Both the position numbers and the translations under genes were made by a program. The notes beneath the pieces are model-generated. The model saw only the letters and a program-made list of their open reading frames with translations, was not told the origin of the DNA and ran no database searches. Below are positions 50,640-63,765 of a stretch of DNA of 64,000 nucleotides, piece by piece (positions within the stretch are counted from its first letter, which is position 1; every line of letters begins with the position of its first letter). Source of the stretch: Blastomyces gilchristii SLH14081. Taxonomy: Eukaryota; Ascomycota; Eurotiomycetes; Onygenales; Ajellomycetaceae. The stretch is taken from contig NW_003101680.1 of assembly GCF_000003855.2 (NCBI RefSeq), positions 5,644,664 to 5,708,663 of the forward strand. Direction: 5' to 3'.

Positions 50640-51315
50640 ACTTATAATAGTATCTTTATTTCTTTCAGCTCTGTCACTGCATCTGATCTTCAGATCAGTA
50701 GTTAACTCTGTACCTCTCTCAGATCAGTCTCTGACTTCAAGTAGCACAGTTCTGCTCTTTACTGTAAGTCTTCTCATAAGTAATTTCTTACAGATTCTAA
50801 CTGACAGTTCTTATAAAGATCTCAGTGTTATCAGTGTCTTCTACAGCTCTGTAAATCTACAATCATCTTTCTTCTATCTGTATAATCTTTGATTAGATAT
50901 ATACAAATATGTCTAGATTCTCTATTAACAGTTCTCACACTGCAGCACATTTTCACAATTCTATTATCAATGAGAGATAAGTTCTCAGATACTCATAAAA
51001 TCCAGATAATTAAGACAATGTGAATACTATGAATTCATAATAAGAGTTAATCTGAGCAGATGAGCTCTCTCTCTGTATCTTAATTATTTTCAGACTGAAT
51101 ACTTCAGTATAACTGAAGAAGCAGACATAGCTTTATAAGAGATATCTGATTATATATATAGATGATCAGTTCTTAAGATTCTGCTGTAACTGTGTACACT
51201 TTGATATTCAGCTTCTCTGAAGTCTGTGTATTTTCAGCAGTTTTCATATCAAATGTAATAATTATCTGTACTGCAGATATGATACTCTCTGCTTCTTTAA
51301 AGAAGAAAATTAATA
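50640..51315 (+). pseudogene. Possible antisense accessory region of Gypsy B
   Basis: As in Gypsy A, 2 kb of unexplained sequence lies between integrase and 3' LTR, with open stretches opposite to pol: a Ser/Leu-rich frame at about 50,668-50,890, and a Cys-rich stretch at 51,179-51,310 reading FCCNCVHFDIQLL, a stop, then SLCIFSSFHIKCNNYLYC and RYDTLC. Eight cysteines within ~42 codons is striking for such AT-rich DNA and parallels the Gypsy A cluster in position and orientation. It is heavily broken, and could still be chance. Confidence 0.35.
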
Positions 51316-51829
51316 GTTATGAGAGAATTGAGTGTTACAGATATTAAGAATATGAATATAAGTTTTCTTTGTTTTTTGTTTATTAATCTCTAAATTATGT
51401 TTACAAATCTGTTTCTGTTTTCTTATTTTTTAGCTTTAATGAGAATATAATTTCTTCTTTCTTTTATATACACTGTGAACTGTTCATCTCAGTAGAAACT
51501 CATTATCTTATAGACTAGAGTTTATAAATGATAGTATTAATATCTTTATTATAATCAGATTCTTAGTAAAGATTACATCATTCTAACTTATCAGAATTCA
51601 TGATATAAAAGTCATGTCTCAGCTTTCACAGATATTTTATCTACTCAGATGATTCTAAAGTGAACTCATTTCTCTCATTAGAATACTCTTATCACTGAAC
51701 CTTGAATCAGAGCTCATGATCTTACTTCTCTGAGTTAAAAATTTCTTTGATCTGATATTCTCTTTCACTCTCTAGTACTTTATGAACAGAGTGATAAGTC
51801 ATAGAATTCTCTTCTCAGAATTTCTTATA

Positions 51830-54800
51830 TTTACAGAGCAAAGAGACATAAAAAACATTGTATATCTATAACTCAGATAACAGTTTTAATCTGTAGAACT
51901 GTGAGTTAACTTTCTTCACAATCTTATAAGACTCTGTCTATAAGAGATTCAGCTTCTTATTAGATCTCTATATAATAATCTTTTCTAGACTCAGTCAGAC
52001 TCTATTATCTTTCTTAAAACTCTTTATAATATACTTAAAGTTATAGTATCTCTTCTAATACTTTTAGACCTTTCTCAAGAATTTGCAGACTGTCTCTCAG
52101 ATATTCTGAATTCTCTCAGTCTGTTCACAGATATTACTATACTTTATAGTATACTCTCATAAGTTCATCAAGATCATCTGTAGATGAGTTTCAGTGAGCA
52201 TCTCAAAGAGAGTTTTATCTGTACTAGTATGCTTTGAGTTATTGTATATAAACTCTGTAAGTGATAATTAATACACTCAGTTATTCTGATTATAATTGAC
52301 AAAGTACTGTAGATACTATTGTAATATACTTATCAAATATTTCATCTGATCATCTGTCTATTGATAAAAAGTCATACTTAAATCTCATGAGATCTTCAGT
52401 ATAGTTATCAGATCAGATCAGAACTCTTCTATAAAGATTGATCTTCTATCTGAGATAATATTCATAGATAACTCATACAACTGAATCATATCACAGATAA
52501 AGATATAAGTTAAATTCTTTGACTTTAAGTTCTTATAGATGAGTATAAAGTGTGTTATCTTGATAAAGTGATCTACTATTATCAGCATACTGTTAAAGCA
52601 GGTATTATATATGTTCTTGCTTTCAGAGAGACTTACAAGAGTATTCATTTCTAGCTATTCTCAAGGTTTCTGTGAAATGAGTAGAGAAGTAAGTTCTTTA
52701 TATAGTCTGAACTGTATTATCTGTGAATTCTGATAAATAGTATAAGAATTCACTATCTTCTTTATAAGTTCTTATATCTTTGATTAGAAGTATTTTCTTA
52801 TAAGTAACTTATGAGTTCTAGTATCTATAAAATAATGTATTAAAGAAGAGTTATAATATCTTTTAATAAGTTCTATACATAGAAACTTATTCATAGATAT
52901 ATAAATCTGACTCTCTCTTTATAAGAGATTATTTAAGTCTCTTTAATTCTTTATTTTTGCAGAATTGATCTCTGCTGTGAGCAGTTTCTGAATATACTAA
53001 GTATATTCATTCTTCAGTTGCAGTTTAGATAATCTGAACAGAAGATCTTATAAAGACTTATACTCTGTTTTCTCTTACATCAGGTCTTTCACAGTACTTC
53101 TCAAAGTCTGCAAACTCTTCAGATTATAGATACTCTCTTCAAGAATTCTTACAGAGATTCTCAGAGTGTTGACTCTTAGTGTTATAAGAAGTAGTTATAC
53201 AGACTTCTTTTCTCTCTCTTCTTTCTTCTCTTATAGAGAATTAAGAGACTCTTCAGTCAATCTCTTTATAACACTCAGTCTGAGTATTCTGTGAAGCTTT
53301 TCTATCTTCTCTAGCTTCTCTATGTCTATTATTCTGGTCTTCTTAACATAGTCTGATCTCTAAGAGAATTCATTCACTGAATTCTTAGTATTCTTGATAT
53401 ATTCTATCTTGAATCAGAACTCTCTCAGTCTCTGAGCTCAGTAAACCTGATATTATAAGAGTTTCTTGATTGAAGTAAACTGTTGTAAGCTGTTATAATC
53501 AGTCTTAACAGTAATCACTGTTATAAGACTCTCAAAATAGTGATATCAGTGACAGAAGAATTTCACTATTATAAGAAGTTTCTGATCATGAATACTATAG
53601 TTAATCTTCACAGATTGCATCTTCTATAAGAAAAAGATCACTGAAACTCAGTTTTTATTTAACTGTAGTTATAAGACTATTTCTGAAATTATAAAGAAGA
53701 AGATATCTGTCTTCAATCTGATTAAGAGTAAAAGATCAAAGTGAAATAGTATTACTATATCTGTGAATATCTGTTTCAATCTTATAAAGATCTCATAAGC
53801 TTCTGAGATAAGAAAGTTCTCACAGCTCTTTCTTCTTAACAATCTTTTCATTCTTCATTTATAGAATAACTTCTTCTTATTTTCACTCTTCAGTATGTCT
53901 GTAAGAGTCAAGAAGATTCTTATAAATGCAAAGATAAATTATCTATAGAAATTCACAAAGTTAAGAAAGATTTGAATCTTATAAATACTAGTTAACTTCA
54001 GTTATAATAGAATAGTCTCAATCTGCAAAGATTTCATCTGAATATTATCTGTGATAATTACATATTCTAGAAAATTAATCTGACAGACACTGAAGTTATA
54101 CTTTATAAGCTTAATATACAGTTCTGTCTTATCTAAGACTTTTAACATACTTTGTACATACTCAGTGTGTTCTTTCTTCTTTACAGAGTATATTATCACA
54201 TCATTCAGATATATTATTATAAAGACATTCAGATATGCAAAAGGGTTTTATTAATAAAAGACTAAAATACTGTAGAGATATTAGTCAAATTAAAAGATAT
54301 CACTAGATATTCAAATGATCTCAGTACAGTTTTAAAGACAGTCTTTTATTCATCTTCAGACTGTATTCACAGTTATATATATATATTAATCATATTTAAT
54401 TGTGTGAATATAACAGCTTCTGTGAGATGATTGATTACATTCTCAATCAGAGATAGAAAATAGTGACTGTTTATTATCTTAAAGTACAGATTGTAATAGT
54501 CTATATATAATCTGAGATCTTTATTTTTCTTTTTTACAAATATCACAGAGGCTTCTGTAGAGATCTGTTAAGATTAAATAAAGTCATTCTTCAGATTCTT
54601 TTTTACATAGACCTGTAAGACCTCTGTCTCATAATGAAAGAGCTTATAGATTGATTCTTAGAAGAGTTTCTATTCTTCTATTAAATCTATTATCAGATTC
54701 TTTTCATAGTAAGAAGAAAGCTCAGCTATCTTTACTGAGCTGAATATCTCTGTAAGATCTCAGTATTTCTCTGATATCTGAAGCTCAGTTTTCATGACTG

Positions 54801-54900
54801 TGAAGTTCTCAGACATTTGTAAAGTTATTATATAGATGAGCTTATCTTCTCTAATTAACTCTACAGTATTAACTGATTCTATCTCTATTAGTAAGTCTGT
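51830..54900 (-). pseudogene. Gypsy B pol (RT, RNase H, integrase)
   Basis: Minus-strand remnants in order: RT C-terminal part IIYSVKKKEHTEYVQSML with ELYIKLIKYNFSVCQINFLEYVI (54,199-54,002); RNase H linker with SEAYEIFIRLKQIFTDIVIL (53,800); integrase core LIIVDHFIKITHFILIYKNLKSK and SMNIISDRRSIF (52,648-52,418); then a C-terminal part with an RHK-type segment near 51,850. Every domain carries stops. Known Gypsy motifs are recognisable but the catalytic residues cannot be confirmed. Confidence 0.82.
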
Positions 54901-56182
54901 TAACACTGATCAGAAGTATAAATCTGACTTATAAACAGCTATGTATAAATTATATCTTTAAAGTTATACAAGTCTCAAGTACATGTTATCTGTGATATCT
55001 GTAATAATCACAGTTTCTACAAATCTTCTTCAGATTTCAGAGAGATCTTATAATTTAAAGATGACTCTTATGAGTCTCTTAGCTCTCAGATCTGAGTTCT
55101 TGCATTCTGCTTATTATAAGAGTAGATTTTCAGTTTTCATTATTCAGCTCATTTATTCTGCAAGCTTTAGAAACACTACAGTGATCTGAGATTCTGAGTT
55201 TATCAATACTTTTCATACTTACAGAGCAGTAGTATTACAGTATAATCTCTTTCTGTAAGTAAGTATTTTTATCAGAGAAGCAATAGATTCAGATATCAGC
55301 TTCAAGACTCTTAAGAAGGCTGTTACTGACTCTGTCTATGACTTCTTAAATTTCTATTTTAATTTATTCAGACAGTTTATGCAGAGATGTTCTGATTTAG
55401 AATAGATAAAATAGAGATTCTTTTTCTTAATCTTTCTATTATATACTCTATTCATAGAAGCTTATAAAGCTCTATCTCTCTACTTAGCAGTCAGATATGA
55501 ATCTCTCTATATCTTATTATCTTTTTCTGATAAATCTGTTCTCTGTTATTCTAACTCTTGTAGAGCTGATTAATAATCTACTCTTTATAAGTCTGTAACT
55601 CTCACAGTGATTTATAAGTAATGAATAAGAGTTATCAGTTTCTTCAGAATCAAGAACTTAGAGTCTTACTCAATGAGCTTATTCTATATATCTTTATTCA
55701 GTCTCTTTATAAACATCATTATTCAGATCTTATTTCAGAATTCTGTTTTCACAGATCTTAATTTACATCATAATTTTATAAAGTACTGTAAGTAGTCTTT
55801 ATCAGATTTCTCATCTCTTTTTCTAATATTAATAATTACAGCTCAGATGTTCTCTGTCTGACTTACAGAGTCTCTTAACTTATTCTAAAGATAGGTCTTG
55901 AGAACAGATCAGTGAGATCTCTTATAATCATTCTCTAAATAATTCAGTCAGTTCTTGACTTCAGTGTAGTAGAGATCTGTCATTATATAGATGACAGCTT
56001 CTTCATCTTTCATATCACACAGCTGAGCTTGTGAGTCAATTTTAAATACAAACTTGTAAAAGCTTTTATAGATTGTAATTCAGTAAGTGACCTTAAGTAA
56101 TTATAGCTTGAGAAAGTTTCTTTTCAGTTCACAGATATCTCTGAAGATCATGTCTAAGAACTCAGTTTGAGAGTGTTTACAG

Positions 56183-57834
56183 TAGACTGACCGTGTGACC
56201 GTGTCTGAAACCAGGACCAAACTTTACAGTTATCATGTTGCCTAAAAGCATTAGATCTGATCATGATTTGTGTTCATTACATTGATCTCAAATCACATTA
56301 TTTCAAATATTAAAGGTCTCAGATTCACTTTTTAAATAAAAATCTAGTTCTGAATAAAGAATATATTTGAATTCTTAGTCACATTTTCATTCTGATTTCA
56401 TTATTAAGAATAGTATTAAATGAGATCATGAAATCACTTCTCACTTATATAATATCATAATATAGTGCTCATTTGTTGAAAATTTAATAGAGAGTGTTAT
56501 CAAATATCATTACTTTTCTGAACACAGATCATAATTCATATAATTTTAATTATAAAAAAAATATAAAATACAAAAAAAAAACAAAAAACAAAAAATAAAA
56601 CAGAAACAAGAAAAAATCAGAATGAAAAAAAAAATAAAAAAAAAATAAAAAAAATTAAGATTGCAGAGCTGTAGCACTCTTAAAATACTCACTTCTCAGA
56701 GTCTTTATAATATTCATCATTAATCATGTATCTTTTATAGTGAGAATAACACAGCTGTAATGAGTCATTGTCTTAATATTATCTAATAAATAATCAGTAT
56801 ATATCTGTATAAATGTGAATATTTAGAAAATATACATTTAAAAAGTGTGATCAGAGTGAACTCTGCTGTCACTTGAATAATATCAAGAACAGAACACTGA
56901 AATTGATAATTCTTCTCATTAATTTCACAGACAAGATATGTGAAGATAATCTTGAGAAATATAAGATTTTCTAACTTCTGATAAAAATAGATCTCACAGA
57001 GAGACTCTATGTTCATGATATCAGAGACTGAGTGTTATTAAAAAGTGTTACTTTTATACAATACATATACACTTACTGTGATAATTCATTCTCTATACAT
57101 ATAACTGAGAATTGTGACTTTGTCACACTGCATAACTCTCTCTGAGACACTGACACTGGTTTGTAATTCATACAGTCTCTCAGTTCACTACATACTGTGT
57201 GTATACAGTTCTGTATACTGAGACTATATTAATCATTATAGCCTGGTGTGATACTCACTTTTCACAGGCTATATATCATTTAAGAGAGGAAGAGAAAGAT
57301 ATAACTATGATTTTATTAAGAGAGAATGAATAATTAGTAATATTAAATATAATTTAATTCTTCTATATTTAAAATTTAATTAGTCTATACTCTTTAATTT
57401 GAGAGTTTCTAAGAGTATTTTAATAGTTTTCATATCAGCTTGAACTTAGTGATAAATTGCAGAAGAAGAGAAAAGAGAGAAGAAAGAAATAAGAATAACT
57501 TATCTTTATAATATAAAAACAGAGAATCACTGCAATTATTCTCTCTAGTAATAAAGACCTGTTTTCTGCATGTATCTCTGATATAGATTATATAATAACT
57601 ATATACAAAGAATATCAATACTGCATGTATTGAATGAAGATGATGTTGCTATACAACACTGTAGCTATTTTTATATATCTCTGAAAGCTGTTAATATTTT
57701 CTTTGTCTCTTTATATTTGATAAGTCAGTAATATATTTCAATGCACTCTCTCTTTCATCATCATCATCATTATTATTATTATTATCATTATTATCATTAT
57801 TATCATCATCACTATCATCATTATTATTACTATC

Positions 57835-57887
<53 letters not shown>

Positions 57888-60800
57888 CATATCATTTCTG
57901 ACTGTCTCTTCTATCTTCATCTCTCTTCAACACTTATTAAAATTAATCATGTCATCTCTCTTTAAATATTCTACAGTTCTGTGAATCATTAAGGCGCATG
58001 AGCATCATCACAGATTGAAGAGAGAGAAGAAGAAGACATTTAAGTAAGCAGAGACAGATTATAAGATATATTATAATCTCTTGAAGAGACTCTGTAAGAA
58101 AGTAGAATAATAATGATTTTAAGTAACACTTCTAATAGATTTAGAATGAACTAAGTATAGAAATAATACAGATAACACTGTCTGTGAGAGATTGAAGAAG
58201 AAGATAATGAAAAGTCTCATACAGTAGCAGTGAGATTAGAAGAAGTTCTGAGAATACTTTGAGTTTAAGATGAAGAGAGAGAGAGAGAAGAAGAGTATTA
58301 CTATAAATAAGCAGTAGTAGAAGAAGATTGAGAGAATATTAAAGTAAGAGATAAAGAAGTCAAAACTGATAAGTTTTTTATTTATTAAGAGATGATAATT
58401 TTTGATAATACTTCTGTTCTCTAATTGATTAGCAGAAGCTGATAGAGAAGAAGAGAATTAAGGCCTTGTTCAGGTCTTAAATACACTTCATAATTCAGAA
58501 TATTAAGAAGGCAGCTCTGCTCTCTGAGCATGTCAATTTGCTTATCACTGAGATGGAACCTGAGACAGCAGATCAGAAAATGCAGGATTTTGAGATACAG
58601 GTTAACCTGGCTGAGAAGAAGCAGCAGAAACCCTTCTCTGAGAAGGCAGTGAAGAGAGATTTTGAGATGATTATCATCTCAGATAAGAAGAAGAAGAAGA
58701 AGAAAAATAAGAAGTGAATTATAAAGAATGATAAGAAGAATAAGAAAGAGAAGAAGTAGAAAAAGTTTTTTTCTTTTTATATTAGTTAATTATAAGTTCA
58801 TAATTATTAATAATTAAAATTAATTTTAAGTTTTCAAAAATTATTGTACAAGTTGTAATCAAGTCAGGAAAAATATATATATATATATATATTTAACTAT
58901 CATGATTCATAAATCACTATAATATATAAGTATCAACATTTTTTCAACATTGATATTCACAATATTAATATATTTTTAATAATATTATCTGATAATTCAA
59001 TTTGATAATACTCTCTTTCATAATATTAATATATTTCAAGAAATATGACAGAGATTAATTAAGATTATTTATTTACTTTTATATATTAATAATATTTAAT
59101 CTGAGTTAGTACTAAAATTATAACTAAGTTAAGTAATAAGATTATTTTCTCTTATATTAATTCTTCTTACACATATCAGTGATCAGTTATTAAAAATAAA
59201 TTATTATCTTTCTTAAATTATTATTATATCTTCTAAATTCACTTCTTTCACTTCTTTTACTTCTATTGAAGATTTATACACTCTTTAAGAAATCACTGTT
59301 AATCACAAAGTCTATATTATTTATAATTCAATACAGAATACTCTCTTTCAATTATAATAAATAATTACTTCATTCTTCACATCTGATTTCAGGTCATGAA
59401 ATTTATGAAAAACTCAACACAAATATTGAGATGAACTATGAAATAATTATTAACAGATTATATTATAGATTACTGAAGAGTCATCTCTTTACTACAATCA
59501 CTATAACTTTATTCAGAAATATTTATTATAAACTAATCATGATTCTGAAGGAATTTTCTAACATCTGAAGTTAGCAGAATGCAGATAATAAAAGAAAAAT
59601 AATCAGAAAATTACTACTGAGCTGATAAGTTACTCTACTAGATAATGATTTTTAATAACACTAACTTTCTAATTTGAAGAAAATTATGTGAAAATGATTA
59701 TATATCAGTACTCTGATTTTATAACTCTCATCTGATAACTTCTGTGAATAATTACTTTGTATATATATATCTCTGAATCTTTCTCTTTAATCAATTGAAA
59801 ACCCTGAATTCTGAACACTTCTTTAAATACTTAATTCAAATCTTTATATTTCACATCAATTCTGTCTTCAGTTCAATCTCAAGATACACTACAAAGTCAA
59901 TATACAATATCTAGAATCAGAGTTAAAGCATTATTGAAGAGTATCTCTCACAGTGAATGTATAAACTAGTATAAACAATCTTACATTTATAAGAGTTATA
60001 TGTTATTACATTGATGAGAACTGAACTTATTAAGAGACATTAATTGAATTTAAATCATTGATCAGTAGTCATACTGAGAATTATATAATAGAGATATTAA
60101 TAACTGTGATTAAAAATGACTATTGAGATATTAGTCTCAGTCTTCTTACAATTATAACTAATAATGCTGTGTGAATAACTACACTATAATGAAGAGCTTG
60201 AAGCAAAAATTGACTTTGTATTTCTGAAATGATAAATAAGATTATATTTTCTACATTACTCATATAATTCAACTTGTAATATAAACACTGATAAAGAATC
60301 TTAACATTCAGATGAAGAATAATGAGATGACTGATTCTTGAAATGAGAATGAGATGAAAGTGATTACTCAAGTAACTTTTATATTTACTTTATAAAAGAT
60401 AATGTTTTTTAATAACACTTTTTAATATTGTTTTTTAATAATACTTTTTGATAATACTACTATTAATTTTGAATAGATTGATTAATAATTTAAATATCAC
60501 AGATTTAAAACATTGCTAATGTGATTTGTATCTTCTCTAAATAATAATAATAATTTCATGATATTTAATAAATAAACAAATCAGTTATATCACTGAATAT
60601 GATATAGAATGTTAGAACACAGTGAAGTTCAATATATAAGATAACTGTTCAGACTCTTTGATTGTGTCAGATAATTAATCATTGAGTGCAACACTCTGAT
60701 TAGAAAAAGATTCAGATATTGAAACTTTCTGATATGAAGTGAACTCAGTTGAAATATGTGATTGATTTACTATTTCAGTTTTATAAGATAATAAAGACAG

Positions 60801-61962
60801 TCTCAATCACTTATACATCAATGCTGCAGTCAGTCTGATAAGTATATAATAGTTTATTTATTCATCTTAAGAAGCAGTTGAATCACTCAAAAAGAAATTC
60901 AGTCTGAAATGATGCTATAGTACAGACTATTATTACTGTAAGAAATAAACTGGCATATTACTACAGCAAAACTGAACAATCTTTTACAAAGTACTATACT
61001 ATAGCAGCTCTACTAGATCTCTCTTATTAAGTTAATATCTATACTTCTCAAGATTGAATAGAGAAGAAATGAGACTCATATATTAAATTAGTCTGAGACT
61101 ACTACAATATCAATTATCAGAGATTTGAATAAGCAGATATTCAAGATGTGAAGACAGTGAAATACAATTCTCTAATAAGTAATGATCTTTGATAATACTT
61201 TATATTATATAGAACTATAATACTAACTTTGAAATAGAACTTACATACATTGATTATAACTAAAAATCAGACAAAACTATATTCTTATAAAACTGAATTT
61301 GATCACTATCTTCAAGATAATCTGATAAATTTACATGTTAAATTAATTCTAGACTTATAAAAAATTGTTGAGAGTACATATTTAACTGTTACACTGATGA
61401 TGTGTGATATTCTAACAATTTCATTGATAGAGATGAGAATGAAGTGAAAGTTCAACTCAAGTCAAGATATTTATCACTATCACTGAGAACAATTATAAGA
61501 AGAAACAATCAAGAAACTCATAATTATAAATCATGAAATTATCAGACAGTTTAATATCTCTGATCACAGTATATCAGAGAAGTGTAATTTTCATGAGAAA
61601 GTAAAGAATAAACTTACACAAGAATATATTTAGTTGTTTCATGAGTGTTATCAATAATTGTTATCAAATTCTGATTATATAAGCAATCACTAAATGAACT
61701 GAATGAGACTGATTTTAATCTTCAGTTTCAGTCTCATTCTGATTTTAAAAGAATGATCATCTTTCACAGTTTATTCTGAGAAATTACTCTCATTTCACTG
61801 ATCTTGAATTAAATCTGGTTATTTGTCATGTCATTTCTCTCAGAAATGATTCATTTGCAGATTTTTTTAAGGCTTGATTCTGGTGAGACTCACGCCAAGA
61901 AATGTATGAGACTAGATCAAATGAGATCAAATGTGAAATTCATGGTCCCGCCGGCCAGTCTA
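56183..61962. mobile_element. DNA transposon X, copy B (inverted, 5.78 kb) inserted in Gypsy B
   Basis: The left end is TAGACTGACCGTGTGACCG and the right end CGCCGGCCAGTCTA. The perfect 8-bp TSD GTTTACAG is at 56175-56182 and 61963-61970. It is collinear with copy A in reverse orientation, with the T-rich tract (as A-rich) at 56,560-56,650, the microsatellite at 57,755-57,894 and the Lys-rich coding remnant on the plus strand at 58,440-58,717, the best-preserved version of that remnant. It is uninterrupted, so it and copy A together define the element's length. Confidence 0.88.
57755..57894. repeat. Expanded (ATT/ATC)n microsatellite in X copy B
   Basis: About 140 bp, roughly twice the length in copies A and C. 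Poly-His/Tyr and poly-Ile/Met frames read from it are meaningless. Confidence 0.9.
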
Positions 61963-62259
61963 GTTTACAGACAGTAAGTATTTCTTATAGAAAAATAGCT
62001 TGATTTCACAGAAGATGCTCAAGAATGTTCTTCACTGAGATTGATTTATTTATGAATTTGAAGAGTTTCTCTATCACAGATGTAGAGAATAATATTCTAT
62101 GAGTGATTAATAAGTTCTCTGAAACTTCTCTTACAGAGATTATTCATGATTCAGATGAGTGCTTCTGAGTGTCTACAGTAGAGTTCACAGAAGTTAAAGT
62201 ATATAAGTTTCTAGTTCTTTCAGTTATAACAGATGATTGCTGACTGACATAGCTTGAAA

Positions 62260-62518
62260 TGTAAGAATAAGTACTTACAGACAATTATTCAGATGTTTGT
62301 AGCTTGATATGATATATACTACTAACTACTAGAAGTATTCACAGTAGAAAGATAAAAATGTAGAGATTAAATGTATAATAGTATTCAAGCTGAGTTGTGA
62401 ATGATATTTGTGAACTTCAGTCTATATAGTTGTATGTAGCCAAGGGCCGCTAACTCTATTAGTTATATAAGAGATAGAAATAGAGATAAAGAATCTGCAA
62501 GAAGTGAGATTTCTTACA
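62260..62518 (-). repeat. 5' LTR of Gypsy B
   Basis: 259 bp, paired with 49475-49733. The differences are mostly transitions. Confidence 0.92.
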
Positions 62519-62523
62519 TAAAT

Positions 62524-62682
62524 TCATAGAGAGAATGTTATATTCTATATTTAATATATTATCTATCACTGTTCTGAATGCATCTGAGATAATTTTATCT
62601 GCTCTTCTTTGCACTCTTCTGAGCATGAATACTGCTTTAATATTATCTTCAGTATAAGCAAGGTCTGTGGTGAACAGCGCTC
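62524..62682 (-). mobile_element. LINE H fragment, post-RT domain
   Basis: The minus-strand frame reads AYTEDNIKAVFMLRRVQRRA and DKIISDAFRTV, the segment that follows the reverse transcriptase in Tad1-like LINEs. The reading continues into 49,474-49,452 and 27,144 after removal of the inserted elements. It differs from the equivalent segment of LINE family 1 (40,136-39,933), so H belongs to another family. Confidence 0.65.
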
Positions 62683-63033
62683 CACCACGAACTCGCTCAA
62701 TTTTTCGAATAAGAACCCGCTGGTAGATCCATCGAAAAGCCCTCGATCATACAAGCATTTTGACCCCATCGCCGACCGCATACCCCGTGTGGTGGTGGAG
62801 TTATCCAGCCAAATGTGAACCAGACATTGTTTAAAACTCCTGTGTGGGATTATCCCCCATTCACCCCTACTACACCACAACCCCGGGCCAAATTGTCATA
62901 CAAATTGTAAGGCAAAGAGATCTAGCCATATGCGTCAATCTTCTTGATTTTGGAAGATCTCTGCTCTGTAATTGTGAAGATATCTGAGAAGTAACTTTCA
63001 CAAAAACCCTGTCTATCTTTGATGTTCCAAAAC
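62683..63033 (+). repeat. Inverted LINE 5'-end block at the 5' edge of LINE H
   Basis: About 350 bp matching the GC-rich 5' block of LINE family 1, but in the opposite orientation to H and to both full-length LINE copies. It begins at the LINE's own 5' end and stops abruptly at CCAAAAC just before the 28-bp TSD. This geometry is what twin-primed reverse transcription yields. Confidence 0.7.
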
Positions 63034-63061
63034 AAAATATCTTAATGCACACGAGCCTCTG
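63034..63061. repeat. 28-bp direct repeat, right TSD of LINE H
   Basis: Identical to 12,146-12,173. It marks the right edge of the nested stack. Confidence 0.75.
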
Positions 63062-63494
63062 TGTACAAAGACATTGCAGAGCTAAGCTCAAAACAGAAGA
63101 CTCTGCAACATTGATTTTACAGCTTATTAATAAAAGAGATAGAACTGTAACTGCAGTGAAAGCATGCCTCTAAAGATGAAATAAGGTTGACTTGAGAATG
63201 AGTTGAATAATAACATAGTTACATAGATGATTGATGAAAGACTGAAGAGAGATCTGCAGAACTAAGAGATGAATTAATTATTAAAGATAATAACTGCAGC
63301 TGTTTTCTTAATTAAGTTAAGAATGAAGTTGATAAGAGATGTTCTCTATAACATCTGATAATACAGTAAGCTCTTTGAATGATAGTTTTCTTTTTACAGA
63401 CTACTGTCAATGAAGATATATCAGAACTATGAATCTCACAGTGATAAAACTTAATATCAGATAATATGTCTGTTTCAATAGACTGTTCACAGGC
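63062..63494. other. AT-rich sequence of unknown origin
   Basis: CpG-free and GC-poor like the transposons, but not matching any other repeat in the window, and with no coding signal. It is probably an older decayed repeat into which the solo LTR inserted. Confidence 0.5.
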
Positions 63495-63749
63495 TGTAAG
63501 AAATCTCACTTCTTGCAGATTCTTTATCTCTATTTTCTCTCTCTTATATAATAGAGTTAGCAGCTCTTGACTATATATAACTATATAGACTGAAGTTTGT
63601 AAATACTATTTATAACTCAGTTTAAATACTATTATACATTTAACTTGTACATTTTATCTTTCTACTGTGAATACTTCTAGTAGTTAACAGTATATATTAT
63701 ATCAAGCTGCAAATATCTGAATAATTATCTGTAAGCACTTATTCTTACA
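63495..63749 (+). mobile_element. Solo LTR of the Gypsy B family
   Basis: 255 bp, inverted relative to the Gypsy B LTRs at 49,475 and 62,260; it starts TGTAAGAAATCTC and ends TTATTCTTACA. The flanks CAGGC and CAGAC form a 5-bp TSD with one transition. It has no internal region, so it arose by LTR-LTR recombination. Confidence 0.85.
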
Positions 63750-63765
63750 CAGACTTAAGAGACTG

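Larger units (their letters stand above)
49475..62518 (-). mobile_element. LTR retrotransposon Gypsy B, split by X copy B
   Basis: It has two 259-bp LTRs (49475-49733 and 62260-62518, starting TGTAAGAATAAG and ending TTCTTACA or a mutated form) and a perfect 5-bp TSD TAAAT (49470-49474 and 62519-62523). The internal region is 49734-56182 plus 61971-62259, about 6.7 kb. The minus-strand RT, RNase H and integrase order is of Ty3/Gypsy type. It is distinct from Gypsy A in LTR length and protein sequence. Confidence 0.9.
12174..63033 (-). mobile_element. LINE H: oldest retrotransposon, split into pieces by nested insertions
   Basis: The surviving pieces are 12174-12351 (3' end, with an (ATTG)5-6 tail), 19970-20488, 26228-27144, 49452-49474 and 62524-62682, plus an inverted 5' segment at 62683-63033. 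About 2.1 kb in all, so it is strongly 5'-truncated. On the minus strand the highest-coordinate piece encodes the post-RT region of a Tad1-like LINE (LRRVQRRADKIISDAFRTV, then a Leu-rich NILNIEYNIL segment). The reading runs on through 49474-49452 and 27144 (SMNLILKILSDTAALRLS), continuous only after Gypsy B and X copy C are removed. The 26,862-26,880 region encodes IYTDDSNI, an RNase H first-motif remnant (family pattern YTDGS). All frames carry stops. The 12,174-12,336 tail piece is not RIP-mutated, unlike the interior. Confidence 0.72.
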
